Program-made: the position numbers and the translations under genes
Part shown: in pieces, positions 21,965 through 32,737 of the stretch
Numbering within the stretch: position 1 is the stretch's first letter
How the letters are laid out: every line of letters starts with the position of its first letter
The notes under the pieces: generated by a model
What the model was told of the DNA's origin: nothing
What the model saw: the letters and a program-made list of their open reading frames with translations, nothing else
The model's database searches: none
Origin: Ctenosaura bakeri
Taxonomy: Eukaryota; Chordata; Lepidosauria; Squamata; Iguanidae
Direction: 5' to 3'
NCBI GenBank assembly: GCA_948474755.1
Contig: CAOLHI010000934.1
Span: 372,001-436,000, forward strand
DNA: 64,000 nt

Positions 21965-22100
21965 CATAATGACTCAAAAAAGCAAGCCATGATCCTGGGT
22001 CTGCAAGACCCAAGGAAGGCTGTTAATAACAAGATCTCTTGAACGTTTTGCATTCACAGGGTTGCCATAAGTTGAAGCCAATTTGGCAGCACATAAGAAG
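21965..22100 (+). mobile_element. RTE-BovB LINE 3' end fragment
   Basis: The stretch gacccaaggaaggctgttaa, then gaacgttttgcattcacagg, then gttgccataagttgaagcca and ggcagcacataag follows the 3' end layout of BovB LINEs as I know it. The last part is the same module found at the tails of the Sauria-type SINEs in this window. Confidence 0.55.
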
Positions 22101-22265
22101 GGGAAACAATAAATTAGTGTATGGTGTCATTTCAAGAATGAGTTGTAATGAATAAGGTAAAACTTAACCAAGACAGGATGGGAATTCTGTATTCTCTGGA
22201 TGGGTGGTTCATTCCCTGAAGGAACAGCTGTGTACCTCCCTTGAGGAGCTACTCTCTTATCTGAT

Positions 22266-22322
22266 CAGAGCTTGGAAAAGTTAATTTTTAGATTGCAGTT
22301 CCCTGAATCCTATGTATTAAGT
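22266..22322. mobile_element. hAT-type MITE fragment (AGCTTGGAAAAGT family)
   Basis: Reads agcttggaaaagttaattt, then gcagttccctgaatcc, like the elements at 9317 and 28270. Confidence 0.45.
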
Positions 22323-23406
22323 GGCACTGAGAGAGAAGGAGCCAGAGCTAATGGGTTCTTCTCTAAATTGAAAACATAACCTCTTGTTCCTCCCATAAAA
22401 GGCCATCCAGGAAGTTTTCTAGCTCTGCTTCCTAAAGAAACAATACACAAAAATATCTGACTTGATTGTTGTGAACTAACAGTGCAGGGACAAAGCGTGG
22501 CCCATGGACCACTTGCAGCTTGACAGCCATTTCTGTACACTCCAAAGTCCCTGGAATCCTCAATTTTGAGGGCTAGGTCTGGATGTTTTCCCACTATATC
22601 ACTTCCTGTTTTCAAAAAAGGCACAAAGAGGCATAATGAAGGTGACAAAGTGAAATGGGCACGTTCTCCAGAAGCTGAAGGAGTGTTGTTGGCTACTTTG
22701 AAGTAGCAGGTGATGCTTGAAGGGTATGGATTTCCAGGGTCCTGTCACAGATTTTGGCCCTGAAGCCTCAGATTCTGGGATAGTTATAACCTGACAACTC
22801 TACTGTAACTGTGCGTGGTAGTCATACTTTAAAAAAAAAAAAAACTAGACAGCAAGAACCTCTTCATTGGTTTATCTGAATCAAGTTGCATTGCCATCAA
22901 TGGATAACAATTCCACCTGTCCATTATAATTATTATGCAATATTATGTAAAGCTGGTCTCTTGGTTTGCGTATTTTCTTCCCATCTGTTTCTTTTATTTT
23001 TCATATTGAGTCGATGCAATTGCAAGCCATTCTTTTATATTATAAGCCAACTTAATTGTATTGACAGGAAGGCATAAATGTATAAAATAAAACAAGTTAT
23101 CAAAAATAAATCTGATGTAATAACCATGTAATTGTATTAGTACCTGACTGCCTTGGATAGATAATAGGTTGATAATTAGCATTTCACAGTTGACATTTTA
23201 TCAGATTTCATATTTGAAACCCTTAACCAATCAAGACATCCCTTGCCTAAATAATTAAAAAGCAAGTTTAAAAGTTCACACTGAGAAACACAAATACACA
23301 CTGGAAATTTCTCATTCAAAATGTGAGTGGTGGATTGGACAGTTGGTGAAACCTCATTTTTTTGTTAAAAACCCCCCAAATATTTCAATCCTAGTGACAA
23401 GAAGAT
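22323..23406. other. Unannotated sequence
   Basis: Unique DNA with one poly-A run at about 22831-22844. No gene recognised. Confidence 0.4.
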
Positions 23407-23475
23407 ATGAAGGTGCCTTATACTCAGCCAGATAATTGTCCCATTTAGGCCAGTTGACTGACAGCAGGTCTCTAA
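23407..23475. mobile_element. Possible SINE fragment
   Basis: The order ggtgccttatactcagccag, ccatttaggccagt, ttgactgacagcagg resembles the antisense tail region of a widespread reptile SINE/LINE-tail repeat. The rest is missing. Confidence 0.3.
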
Positions 23476-23519
23476 TGTTGTGGGAATGATTCTTTCTTAG
23501 TCATAGCTGGAGAATCTGT

Positions 23520-23975
23520 GGCCATTTCCACACGGGGTTTTTAAAATGGGGCAGAGCATCCTCCAGGGAGGATGTCTGCACCTGGGAGCTGACTGGGTCG
23601 GACCTACTTAACATAGATCCGCACCCCAGCCCACTCCGGAATGACTCCAAGTGGTAGTCCAGCATGCTTTTGAAAGACCGCTAAAAACAGGTCTTTCAAA
23701 AGCATGGAGCATGCCACTGCGAGTCTGCTCCCTTATGCATATTCGCAGGCTCGCATTGGTGCAAGCCTGTGATCTGCTGGGGGTGGACTTTACGCTGGCA
23801 AGCTTCAGTGGTTGGTCAAGACCCTCGGCCAACCGGAAGCCGCTATTTTTGTCCCCAGAGGTGTGCGGAGCGGCAGTCATGCACTGCTCCGGAGCAGCGT
23901 GGACCGGACCGGGGAGCCCAAAAGTCCAGTGAGTAGCGTCACGGGGCAATTCCCTTGCCCCATGAGGAAATGGCC
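23520..23975 (-). mobile_element. GGCC-end DNA element, subfamily A (inverted copy)
   Basis: Starts GGCCATTTCCACACGG and ends GAGGAAATGGCC. Its interior matches 32247-32734 and 61381-61878 in reverse orientation, including the dyad around caggctcgcattggtgc. A near-perfect hairpin lies at about 23663-23706 (CATGCTTTTGAAAGACC and its complement). It is CpG-rich relative to its surroundings. The flanks TGT/TTG do not form a clear duplication. No transposase, so non-autonomous. Confidence 0.65.
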
Positions 23976-24001
23976 TTGGAGTTATCTGTTGGCCTGCCAC
24001 T

Positions 24002-24054
24002 AAAGTACCAGTCAGGTCTACCCAGCTTAACTTCCAAAATCAGATGAGATCAGG
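24002..24054 (-). ncRNA. 5S rRNA-derived fragment (pseudogene or SINE piece)
   Basis: The minus strand reads CTGATCTCATCTGATTTTGG, then GAAGTTAAGCTGGGTAGACC, then TGACTGGTACTTTA. This is the internal part of a 5S rRNA gene, containing most of the polymerase III internal control region. It lacks both 5S ends and carries several substitutions. It is either a processed 5S pseudogene or the head of a 5S-derived (SINE3 or AmnSINE-like) element truncated by the DNA element to its left. Confidence 0.65.
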
Positions 24055-24059
24055 ACCCC

Positions 24060-24893
24060 TTTCACACTATACAATAAGGTGCCTAACCAGCTACCCCTCA
24101 GCAAGAAACAAACAAACACATGAATCTGTACGTTTGGCCAGCAAAATCAAAGTCATGAGAAAAGAAGAAGCTAGTGAAAGAAAATGTCTTCCATGGAAGA
24201 CTTTAGGAAGAAGCTTTCAAGCTTTATTTACTCATGCAAGACTCATCTGACCTGCCTGTTTCACTTTACCTGTGCATATTGTTAGTTTTGAATAAAAAGT
24301 CTGCTGAAACATGTTCTTCTTTTTTGTGGTGTAGGAACCCATCACTATTTTTTTCCTTGTCACTGCAGGCTTTGGTACCAAATTTTCTGTTAAAGAAGTA
24401 ATGCCCAGAAGCCCATCTACTTCATTAACTGTATCTGTTCTTCATTTTTCTCCATCATACCTTGTCAGCTGAAAGGAGCAGTGGTGTTGGGGAGAACCAC
24501 CATATTTGAAAGCATTGGTCATTTTCAAAGATGTCCAGCAGAGGGAGTTGAATAGACACATTCTTCACAAAGAAGCATTCTCACACAGGGACTGTACAAT
24601 AGCCCCAGTGTATGATACAGGTTCTAATTCCTGGTTAATATAATTGGCAATCTTCATAATAGTTAACTCAGCAAAATAGTTAATCTGTGCTGTAAAAGTT
24701 AAGATTGCTGTTTCCCAAGTCATTTAAATCAATAAAACTTAGAATGTTTGCAACAGAATCTTTCCTTAGTCCAAAATTATATCTCAGAATTCCCATAGAC
24801 CAGTCAGGCTCCCAATTTGCAATTGCCTGGAAGATTCTAGCAGAGAGAACTGAGATCTTGTTACTCTTATTTGAACACTAATCCTGGGCCATT
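24060..24893. other. Unannotated sequence
   Basis: Unique AT-rich DNA; no gene or named repeat. Confidence 0.4.
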
Positions 24894-24896
24894 TCT

Positions 24897-25079
24897 GCAC
24901 TACACTGTTATAGTGCTATCATTCCATCTTATGGAATCCTGGGGTTTGCAGTTTAGGGAGGTGCATTTAGAATTCTCAACCAGAGAGCTCTTTGGCCTCA
25001 GGAAACTACAAACCCCAGAATTCCACAGGATGTTAAAAATAGAATAATAGCATTATAACAGTGTAGTGCAGAAATGGCC
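24897..25079. mobile_element. Complete GGCC-end palindromic MITE (TSD CTG)
   Basis: Starts GGCCATTTCTGCACTACACT and ends with its near-perfect complement AGTGTAGTGCAGAAATGGCC. The perfect 3-bp duplication CTG flanks it at 24894-24896 and 25080-25082. The inner arms (gttatagtgctat/atagcattataac) extend the inverted repeat to about 40 bp. It is 183 bp, non-coding, and the best-preserved small member of the family. Confidence 0.85.
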
Positions 25080-25216
25080 CTGAACATCTGCTAAACCTTT
25101 CCTGGCTCCCCCCCCATAATTTACTGTGGTTCTCCACATAATTGATAGGAACTCAGCATGAAGACCTTGTTTTAGAATGGACATGTGTTAGGGGAAAAGG
25201 TATGTCTGTAATATTT

Positions 25217-25400
25217 GATGAGTTAGAAGGTTATAAGTTATAAGTAACTAATGTGGGGGCTAGTGCAAACACAATGAAGTTAACTTTTTAAAAATGTAAT
25301 GATTGGAAATGAAGTTATTTCATTGGTGTAACAAGTAGTGTTTCCTAGTTACTTTTAAAGTTACTTTCAAAAACATTTTAGGCCTTATAAGAGGTATTTT
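25217..25400. mobile_element. Possible GTAAC-rich MITE
   Basis: Repeated short words (ataagtaactaatg, aagttaactttt, tagttacttttaaagttact) in both orientations resemble the segment at 63285-63460. Boundaries are unclear. Confidence 0.3.
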
Positions 25401-25553
25401 AACATACACAAACACATGCACATTCATACATACATATATGAGACATTTTAAGAGGCATTTCAACAAAATTTTAGGCCATTCTCATTCATCTTTTCTTTTT
25501 TTAAAAAAGCAATAGAAAGTAATGGAAAAGCAACAGGTACAGTTGTTGTTCAA

Positions 25554-26113
25554 GGCCCTTTCTGCATGCAGTTATAAAGGCGGGCCAATGCTTCCTGCCA
25601 CAGAGGTCTTCTGAACCTTGGAGCGGACTAGGTTCAGTTTATTTACCTTCGTTCTGCATGTAATTCCGACTAAATGCACCCCCATGTGGTGGTAAAGCGC
25701 ACTATTTGAAAACTGGAAGAAATCGGTTTTCCAATTTTCCAGATCGATCTGATTCATACTTTCACAGTGGTGCAGACATATACATTCGCACCAATGCAAA
25801 TTGGTGGTCAGGGGAGGGCTCGTGGGAGGGGCCAGGGGGTAGTATGGACTTTTGCATGTACGCAATGACGTACTAAACCATGGGAAGAAGAAAAAAGGCC
25901 AATCACAGTCAACAGGATGGGGTGAGGGGAGTAGCAGGAGTGGCCATGGCAGAGGCAGTGTGGATTCATGAATTCGCACTCCTCCGAATCAGAATGGAAC
26001 ATAACGCATTAGCTGTGCGGAAGGAAATGAGAGAAAGTCTGCCTTGTTTCAAGCCCAGAAAATTCGGTAAGAAACGGAATGAACTGTTTCACCAGCCTCG
26101 TGTGGAAAGGGCC
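25554..26113. mobile_element. GGCC-end DNA element, subfamily B copy 1
   Basis: Starts GGCCCTTTCTGCATGC and ends CGTGTGGAAAGGGCC. Flanks CAA/TAA differ by one base. It matches 30174-30724 almost throughout in the same orientation, including ggcgggccaatg, ccccatgtggtggta and gaaactgtttcaccagc-like blocks. About 560 bp, CpG-containing, no transposase. The ORFs on both strands are incidental. Confidence 0.75.
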
Positions 26114-26117
26114 TAAG

Positions 26118-26235
26118 TCATAGAATTTTAGATGTAGAATAGGTTGCAAAGGCCATACAGGAATACACAACTAAAGCATTCCTGAAATATGGCCATCCAA
26201 CCTCTATTTAAGGACCTGCAAAGAAGGACAGCCTT
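26118..26235 (-). mobile_element. CR1 LINE 3' end, antisense fragment
   Basis: Reads tcatagaattttagatg, then taaagcattcctgaaatatg, gccatccaacctctatttaa, as at 16930 and 34447. Heavily diverged and short, directly abutting the GGCC-end element and a SINE. Confidence 0.65.
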
Positions 26236-26350
26236 CAGGTGTTGTATATCTTAAAGTCATTTCCACCTTAGGGCAATCCTAAGGCAGAACTATCACAGAG
26301 TTTTCTCGGCAAGGACATTTGCCATTGCCTTCCCTGGAGACTGAGGAACT
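26236..26350 (-). mobile_element. Sauria-type SINE fragment, antisense
   Basis: Complement of the SINE body: attttccacctta-like tail, then cagagttttctcggcaagg and gccattgccttccctggaga. Truncated before the tRNA head. Confidence 0.5.
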
Positions 26351-26379
26351 CGCATCCTGTTAGGGACATACACTTTGTT

Positions 26380-26860
26380 GTCATCATCATCATTATCATC
26401 TTTATTTGTATCCCACTTTTTTCCTGGGAACGACTCTCAAAACGGCTTACAGTATTTTAAAAAGAATAGTTAAAAAAATCATGAGATACAAAAGTTAAAA
26501 CACAAATTACACAATCAAGTAGTAATTAAAAACAGAGTTAAAATTCATATGTAAAAACACAAACAAATCACTTATGATAGAAGAATAGCCTGCACCTTTC
26601 ATCAGCCAGGCAATGATTACATATTGAATGCCTGCCAAAATAAAAATGCCTTTGCTTGTCTACAAAAAAAGGAAGGGAGGGTTCCAGTCTGACTTCTTTG
26701 GGAAGAGAGTTCCAGAGCCTGGAAACAGCAACTGAGAAGACCCTCTCCTGTGTTCCCACCAGATGCACCTGTGACAGTGGTGGGACAGAGAGAGAAGGGC
26801 CCCTCCAGCAGATCACAAATTTCATGAGGGCCGGGCAGCATTTCAGAATCATCTGGCTAC
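26380..26860 (-). mobile_element. L2-type LINE 3' part, antisense
   Basis: The 3' end is at the left (tcatctttatttgtatccc, then acggcttacagtattttaa). The minus-strand frame 26568-26852 gives LSVPPLSQVHLVGTQERVF, SVAVSRLWNSLPKEVRLEPS, homologous to the frame of the L2 copy at 19541. It lacks that copy's internal insertion and so serves as its empty site. 5'-truncated. Confidence 0.8.
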
Positions 26861-28268
26861 ATTCCTGCAGTCAGATGCAAGAAGATAAGAGCCGTGCTGA
26901 GGTTCCCTGGGGTCCTCTGAAGGTATCAGTACTGCTATGATCATTTTATGTGGCTATGTAAATCTGAACCTCTAAGGAACAGGTGCATCCTTGAACTTTT
27001 TTAAAAGTCAGAAATATGTTTATACAAACACACACAAGCTGGTTCTCCCTATACTTCTACTAGAATATAATAACTTCACCCTGTGTTTCTTCCCTCTCCC
27101 CCTTCCTCTCTTTTCATTATTGATCCAGATCTCATGTAATAAATGACCTGGTTTCCCAGCCACCTTGGAAATGTCATGCTGGAGTCAACAAAAATACTTA
27201 GTGTATGTTTTATGAAGAATTACAGTCAGCTCTGTATTACTCCTGCTTTCATCTCTGAATATCCTCGTCGAGGTGCCTACCATAGAATCGATGGATGAGC
27301 CAGGGCACTCGAAAATGATTCAATGAGCCGGCAAGCTTTCCTAGTTCATGGACATGACAGCCTGAAATGTACTTATTCACCCTGCTTCTGTCTTTCTGTG
27401 CACTGTACTTGAAGCTGCTGTATAATTTAAGCGTGCTCGGTATATCAGGTCTCAACTATTGCTTCCCGTTGATTTCTGGTGAAATCATCTCAGGAAAGCC
27501 CCTAAGCTTTAAAATGTGACACCGTGCAATGCAGCCAAACATCTGGACTGAATCTTGCAAGTGTTTGTGTCTTCGCATCCCATTTGCATTTGCGTCTTTG
27601 GGTCACACATTGCTGGTCAATGACTGTAATAAAGATATATTCATATATTCACTCATTTTCCTCTTGCCCCCCAGCCTGTGTATCCTGTACAGAATTTCTC
27701 TGTACAGGGCAAACCAACACGACCATCCTCCAAGATATGTGTCAAAATGAGCATTTCTCAAAATGTCTGGTTGTCGTCATGCTGCTAGAGGGGAATAATG
27801 TACACCATATTCCTATAATCAGAGAGAGAATTTAACACTGCAAATGTTTCTAGTGTGATCTAGTCAAGAAATATGGTGTCAGATGTTAGTTATTATTTAG
27901 ACCTGTGAGATTGTTTTGAAAAGCCCTGACTTTATCTTATAAGTGTTGTGATTTCATGGTAGCAAGGCGGAAAGAGTATGTGGGGGGATAAGAAGGGATG
28001 TTTTTCTTTCTGATCTTTTCATTCTCCTGGATCTCAATGAGAAATAAATAAGCCATGGCACCTCTAGGACTGGCAGAGCTACCTTCATGTTTCAGGAATA
28101 TAGTATAGAAACCTTAGGGCTTTGGGTCCTACAGATCTGAAGCCTCCCCTGAGCATTTGCAGAATGCTGTCTTTTCCCCCCTTCTGCCTCCTTTCAGCTC
28201 ACAAAACCAGCTGCCTCCTTGTTTCCTTATCCACCATATAACACTATAACAGTTCCATCAACAGGGGA
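26861..28268. other. Unique sequence, candidate conserved element at 27245-27640
   Basis: No repeats are recognised. Positions 27245-27640 keep many CpGs (ctcgtcgagg, atcgatgg, ctcgaaaatg, gcgtgctcgg) and contain ATTTGCAT at 27582-27589, a perfect octamer (POU) site on the minus strand. CpG retention in AT-rich neutral DNA suggests constraint. No coding frame with a recognisable product is present. Confidence 0.35.
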
Positions 28269-28269
28269 A

Positions 28270-28372
28270 CAAGAGCTTGGCAGACTTAACTTTTAAAGGC
28301 AGCAATTCCCAGAAGCACCAAGCTAGCTTTCTGGGAACTGGAGGCCCCCAAAACAGCTTTTCAAATTTTGGG
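28270..28372. mobile_element. hAT-type MITE (AGCTTGGAAAAGT family)
   Basis: agcttggcagacttaacttt at the left pairs loosely with aacagcttttcaaattttgg at the right. The centre carries agcaattcccagaagc and its partial complement gctttctgggaactgg. A foldback about 100 bp long. Confidence 0.5.
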
Positions 28373-29785
28373 TTCATCAGCAATAGACCCATCTACACTT
28401 TTTGGTGGGAGGACTTCCATGGGCAGTTGGGTAGTACTGCTATTTTTATAGTCCCTGCCACTGGGGTTGCCAGGTCAGTAGCAAGATTCTTTTTAAAAAA
28501 AAAAAAATTTAGTACTTAAACCTAAAATTAGGAGCTGAGCCATTGTGATGCCACAGAGGTGCAGCAGGCAAAGTTTGGGAAAAAGTCAGGAGAAGATTCA
28601 GGTATGACTGACTGGGAAAATGGAGGCAATGGATGTAAAATCTGAGTAAAACTCAGCTAACCAGAAAATATAGCAAGTAAGTGCCATAGGGAAAAAAACA
28701 CAAAGCATTTTTCAATGGCTGGGCAGACAGTAAAGATACTTAACAGCCACAGCAGAACACCATTTTCACTAGATTAGGAGTGGGCAAAGTGTGACCTATG
28801 GGTACCAGGAGGTCATTGGAACCCCAAAGTTGAAGCCCCTCCCCAGCCGCTAGCCCCATTTTTTAAAATATGGTAATTTTTGACTGAAAAACACCCTGAG
28901 ATGTAGAAAAAATTGTTGCAAAGTGCAGTGGTTTTACCCTTCAACCTCCAGCCTCCTTCTACAAACCTCAGAAGTGCCTCAAAGGAAAAAAAAAAGCTGA
29001 AAATCAACTGAATTTGAAACTGGAGTTGATATGATTTTCTCTAACTCTCTAGATTTCCCAATAAACACAGAAATTGAAAATATGCTTTAGTCAACTGGAT
29101 CATTAGCACTGTTTCGGATGGGTGTCTCTAGTTCTGTCAGGCTTGGTAAAACATGAAGGACTCCTGCCTCAGGAGAAATATTAGGACTGGATCACATCAC
29201 ATGTCTTTATCGCTAGGCATTTTTGCTTTCCTTAGGAACACAGGAAAGAGTAGGAGGTGAAGAGAAAAAGAACTTCCTGGAACTCAGGCCAGAATAGAAG
29301 AATGGGGAAAAAAAGTAAAAGGAGTCACGGAATGGAATTAGGGTGGGTGGTGGGAAGAGTAATTTCTGTGCTTAGAAGTAGAAGGTGTTTGTGGGGAGAT
29401 TGCATTCTAGATCTCATCAACAACTTCTCCTCTGTTGTTTACATTCTGTACTGATTTCTATGGTATACACTTCGTAATATACAATCTTATGTAATATTAT
29501 TTGGGGTGAGAAGCAGTGAATCCCTTTGTAATCTTGCTCTCACCATGCTATGCACTTTGATAATTAAGCAACTCTCCTCTCCCCTTTCTTTCTGTCCTGT
29601 CTTGGCTTCTCCCTTTTTAATTCTACCCAACATCCCCATTCCGCTTTTTATCCCTCCTCCTTCACTTTTTTTGTTCACTACTTGATAATTAACACTGAAG
29701 AAGCCACAGACTGATTTTGGAAACCCTGACTCCTGCATGCAAAATATGTTCTATACCACTGATCTGTTCAAACCATACTTCTTGA
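28373..29785. other. Unannotated sequence with a hAT fragment
   Basis: A hAT-like end (ggagtgggcaaagtgtgacc) lies at 28772-28870. The rest is unique, with A-runs. No gene seen. Confidence 0.4.
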
Positions 29786-29789
29786 CTGT

Positions 29790-29882
29790 GGCCATTTCCG
29801 CACTAAACTGTTATAGTGTTGTTATTCCATTTTCAGCGTCCTGTGGAATCTTGGGGTTTGCAGTTTAGGGAGAAGCCTCAAA
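29790..29882. mobile_element. GGCC-end MITE, left half only
   Basis: GGCCATTTCCGCACTAAACT, then gttatagtgttgttattcca and ggaatcttggggtttgcagt, matches the left half of the complete element 24897-25079 and then stops. Confidence 0.6.
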
Positions 29883-30173
29883 TGTGATTCAGTTGCGCAA
29901 AAACAAAACAAAACAAAAAACAATGTTCTACATATACTCAGATACTCTCAAAAATTTCAGATTTAGAATTCTCCATGCTTGATTCACTGATTGACCTTTG
30001 TAGTTATCCACTTATTGCTGCACTTGTAGTGGATTAGTACCCTCCAACTGAAATAAATCACACCTCGTTAACCTTTAACAAACAGAGCATTTGGAGAGTG
30101 AGAGAAATATATGTTTTGCTGAGGATGGAAAGAAAAGAAAGATGCAGATATATGATAAACTAAGGCCCTTTCC

Positions 30174-30724
30174 GCACGTGGTTATTAAGGCGGGCCAATG
30201 TGTCTTGCCATGGAGGTCTTCTGCATGTTGGAGTGGACTAGGTTTGGTTTATTTACCTTTGTTCCGCATGTAATTCTGACTAAATGCACCCCCATGTGGT
30301 GGTAGAGTGCGCTATTTGAAAACTGGAAGAAATCGGTTTTCCAATTTTCCAGATCAATCTAATTCGTACTTTCACAGTGGTGCAGACATGTACATTTGCA
30401 CCAATGCGAATTGGTGGTCAGAAGAGGGCTCATGGGAGGGGCCAAGGGATAGTATGGACTTTCGCACGTACGCACTGACGTACTAAACTATGCAAAAAAA
30501 AAAAAAAAGGCCAATCACAGTCGACGGGGTGGGATGAGGGGAGTAGCGGGAGTGGCCACGCCAGAGGCAGTGTGGATTCATGAACTCACACTCCTCTGAA
30601 TCAGAATGGAACATACGCAGTAGCTGTGCAGAAGGAAATGAGGGAAAGTCCGCCTTGTTTTGAGCCCAGAAAATCCGGTAGGAAACGGCACGAACTGGTT
30701 CACCAGCCTCGTGCGGAAAGGGTC
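30174..30724. mobile_element. GGCC-end DNA element, subfamily B copy 2 (TSD TAA)
   Basis: Starts GGCCCTTTCCGCACGTGG and ends CGTGCGGAAAGGGTC, flanked by perfect TAA duplications (30171-30173 and 30725-30727). It is close to 25554-26113 along its length and in the same orientation. No transposase frame. Closeness of the two copies suggests fairly recent activity or local duplication. Confidence 0.8.
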
Positions 30725-31483
30725 TAAATTGATGAGGATGTAAAATAACATCCTTTACTTTGAGATAACCATTCCCAACATGACACTCTCCAGGACTGTT
30801 TGACTTTAACCATTCCCAGACAACAGTCCTATTCTGGGCTTTGTAGTCCATGTGGGGGAAAATGCTAAATTGGAGGAACCAAACTTAAGGAGGAGAAAAA
30901 TAGCCCCTTTAAAGGAACAAGTAACAAAATGTGTTCTCTCAAGGTCAATGGTAACAACTTCCATATCATTCTCTGCAAATTCTTTTGATGAACCAAAGTT
31001 GCTAAAAAGCTACATACAAGTTACCTGCTTCCTTGGTTAACTCTCCAGATCTTCCAATCTAGCATACCTTTGTTACTTCCAGTATAGCACCCTTGGAGAG
31101 GGCTCCCAGACATCACTTTGATATCATTTAACTCAGCCTTAGCTGGATTGGCTCACAATTACCTCATTCCATGTGTTCGCGGGTTCTCCGGACAAGCACG
31201 GACAGAGAGCGGCCGTTAATGGTTTGCATTCCATTCCCCATTGAAGCCAGCAACTCAAACCTCGCCCGCAGCTTTAGGGAACTTCCCCCACAAACTCCAC
31301 AATAGCTACACGGCTTTCAGTCAAGTTACTCTCTTATGTTGGGTCATCAACGTCCCAGCCACAGTATTGTCTTCACACGCAAATCCAATCATGCTAAACT
31401 TGACCTTTCCAAATCCTTTGTCCAGCACTAAAACTCCTTTTGTTCTCCCCAGGACTGCCATAGCCGAAAGGCACAAACTTCCC

Positions 31484-31490
31484 TATAAAA
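31484..31490 (+). promoter_or_regulatory. LTR TATA box
   Basis: CCCTATAAAAAGCCC is a canonical TATA box in the solo LTR, about 230 bases upstream of its polyadenylation signal. Activity is not implied. Confidence 0.6.
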
Positions 31491-31712
31491 AGCCCTCACT
31501 TTCAAACAGTCCTCGGATCACTTTGGACTGCCATACCGCCTTGCTGCTGGTGGTCTAAGGGACTCCCCTCAGCTCCCCAGGCTGAGCTTTCTTCCCCGGA
31601 ACCCCTCTTCTCTCCAGGACTACGAGACAGGTCGTATTGCCTTTCCCAACAAAACTCCTTTTCTCATTCCAAGCTAGTTAGTTTATGTCGTGTCTTTCGT
31701 GTTTTTGCCTTT

Positions 31713-31718
31713 AATAAA
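31713..31718 (+). terminator. LTR polyadenylation signal AATAAA
   Basis: TTTAATAAAGAATTG in the solo LTR, at the expected R/U5 position and followed by a T-rich stretch. Confidence 0.6.
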
Positions 31719-32246
31719 GAATTGTCTATTATTTGGAAAACCTTGTCTAGCTACTCTCTGACCTGCCGCTGTATACATAGGGTTAAAGATCTCATTACGT
31801 TACCCTGCCTCTTGCTAACCAAACAGCGTTCAGGCTAATTTCCCCAAAACTTGGTATTTCAATTGGCAACCTGGGCGCCCCTCATGGGACCCCCCCAATT
31901 CTCAGGGTAACACCTTCTGCCACTAATTACAGTGCACCCACTCACCCTTGGTGAACTGTGCTTACCTGGCAAAAGTATTCCTTACTTCTAGTTAGATCCT
32001 TATGCAGCTGCCCCCTCCTTTCTCTGTCTGCCAATTATCTCTTGCCTCCTTGCTCTATCAGCTTTCAAGATGCCACCACCCGCAGCTGTGCTTGCTTACT
32101 TCTGCCTTGACAAATTCAGCTGAACTTGTTGCTTCAGAATCTCTGACCAGAATCTGCACCAGCACCAGATAACAACATTGGTGTAGGTGATAGCAGCAGG
32201 AGGGAAAGTGCTCTGGTTGTAAAGAAAGCCAGGTCTTGGAGACAGA

Positions 32247-32734
32247 GGCCCTTTCCGCATGAGGCGAGTGAGTTGCTCTGTGCCGTTACTCACCGCTTCT
32301 TCTTAGCTCGAAGTAACGCGGACTCTCCCTTAAGCCCTTCTGCAGGGCTCCTCCGTTTGGTCCAGGGAGAGTCGGAGCAGTGTGAGGTCTGTAGATCTGC
32401 ACCACTCTGGCTGAAAATGGCAGCTTCCTGTTCTTCTTGGGACCGGACCAACCGCTGATGCTGGCCATGCCCACAGCCTGCCCTCTGCTGATCGCAGGCT
32501 CGCATTGGTGCGAGCCTGCACATCTGCACAAGTGAGGAGGAATGCAATGGCGTGCTCCAGAAGATTGAAAGACCAGATTTTTCCAGTCTTCACTTAGCGT
32601 GCTGGAGGACCACTTGGGGGCATCTTGGATCAGACTAAGGTGTGGAACTAAGGTAAATAGTCCGATCGAAGGTGTGGATGACCTCCGTGACAGGACGCCT
32701 TGGCCCGTTTTAACTTCCTGGTGTGGAAAGGGCC
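32247..32734 (+). mobile_element. GGCC-end DNA element, subfamily A (TSD AGA)
   Basis: Starts GGCCCTTTCCGCATGAGG and ends GGTGTGGAAAGGGCC, flanked by perfect AGA duplications (32244-32246 and 32735-32737). The central dyad is gcaggctcgcattggtgcga. It is closely related to 61381-61878 in the same orientation and to 23520-23975 inverted. The overlapping ORFs on both strands come from its GC-rich interior and have no recognisable product. Confidence 0.85.
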
Positions 32735-32737
32735 AGA

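Larger units (their letters stand above)
31071..31912 (+). mobile_element. Solo LTR, plus orientation (TSD CCTT)
   Basis: Starts TGTTACTTCC and ends CAGGGTAACA, flanked by perfect CCTT duplications (31067-31070 and 31913-31916). Its end matches the complement of the start of the other LTRs (gggcgcccctcatgggaccc). On the plus strand TATAAAA at 31484-31490 and AATAAA at 31713-31718 are in LTR order. It is 842 bp with no internal retroviral sequence. The 105-codon frame at 31241-31558 is within U3/R and is not a gene. Confidence 0.85.

Noticed and set aside
25572..26116. 135-codon minus-strand ORF shared in part with 30483-30851
   Set aside because: Shared because both lie in subfamily B transposon copies; frames differ and no transposase motif is present.
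32273..32593. Overlapping ORFs resembling those at 61424-61850
   Set aside because: The similarity is because both are copies of the same non-autonomous DNA element, not a gene family.
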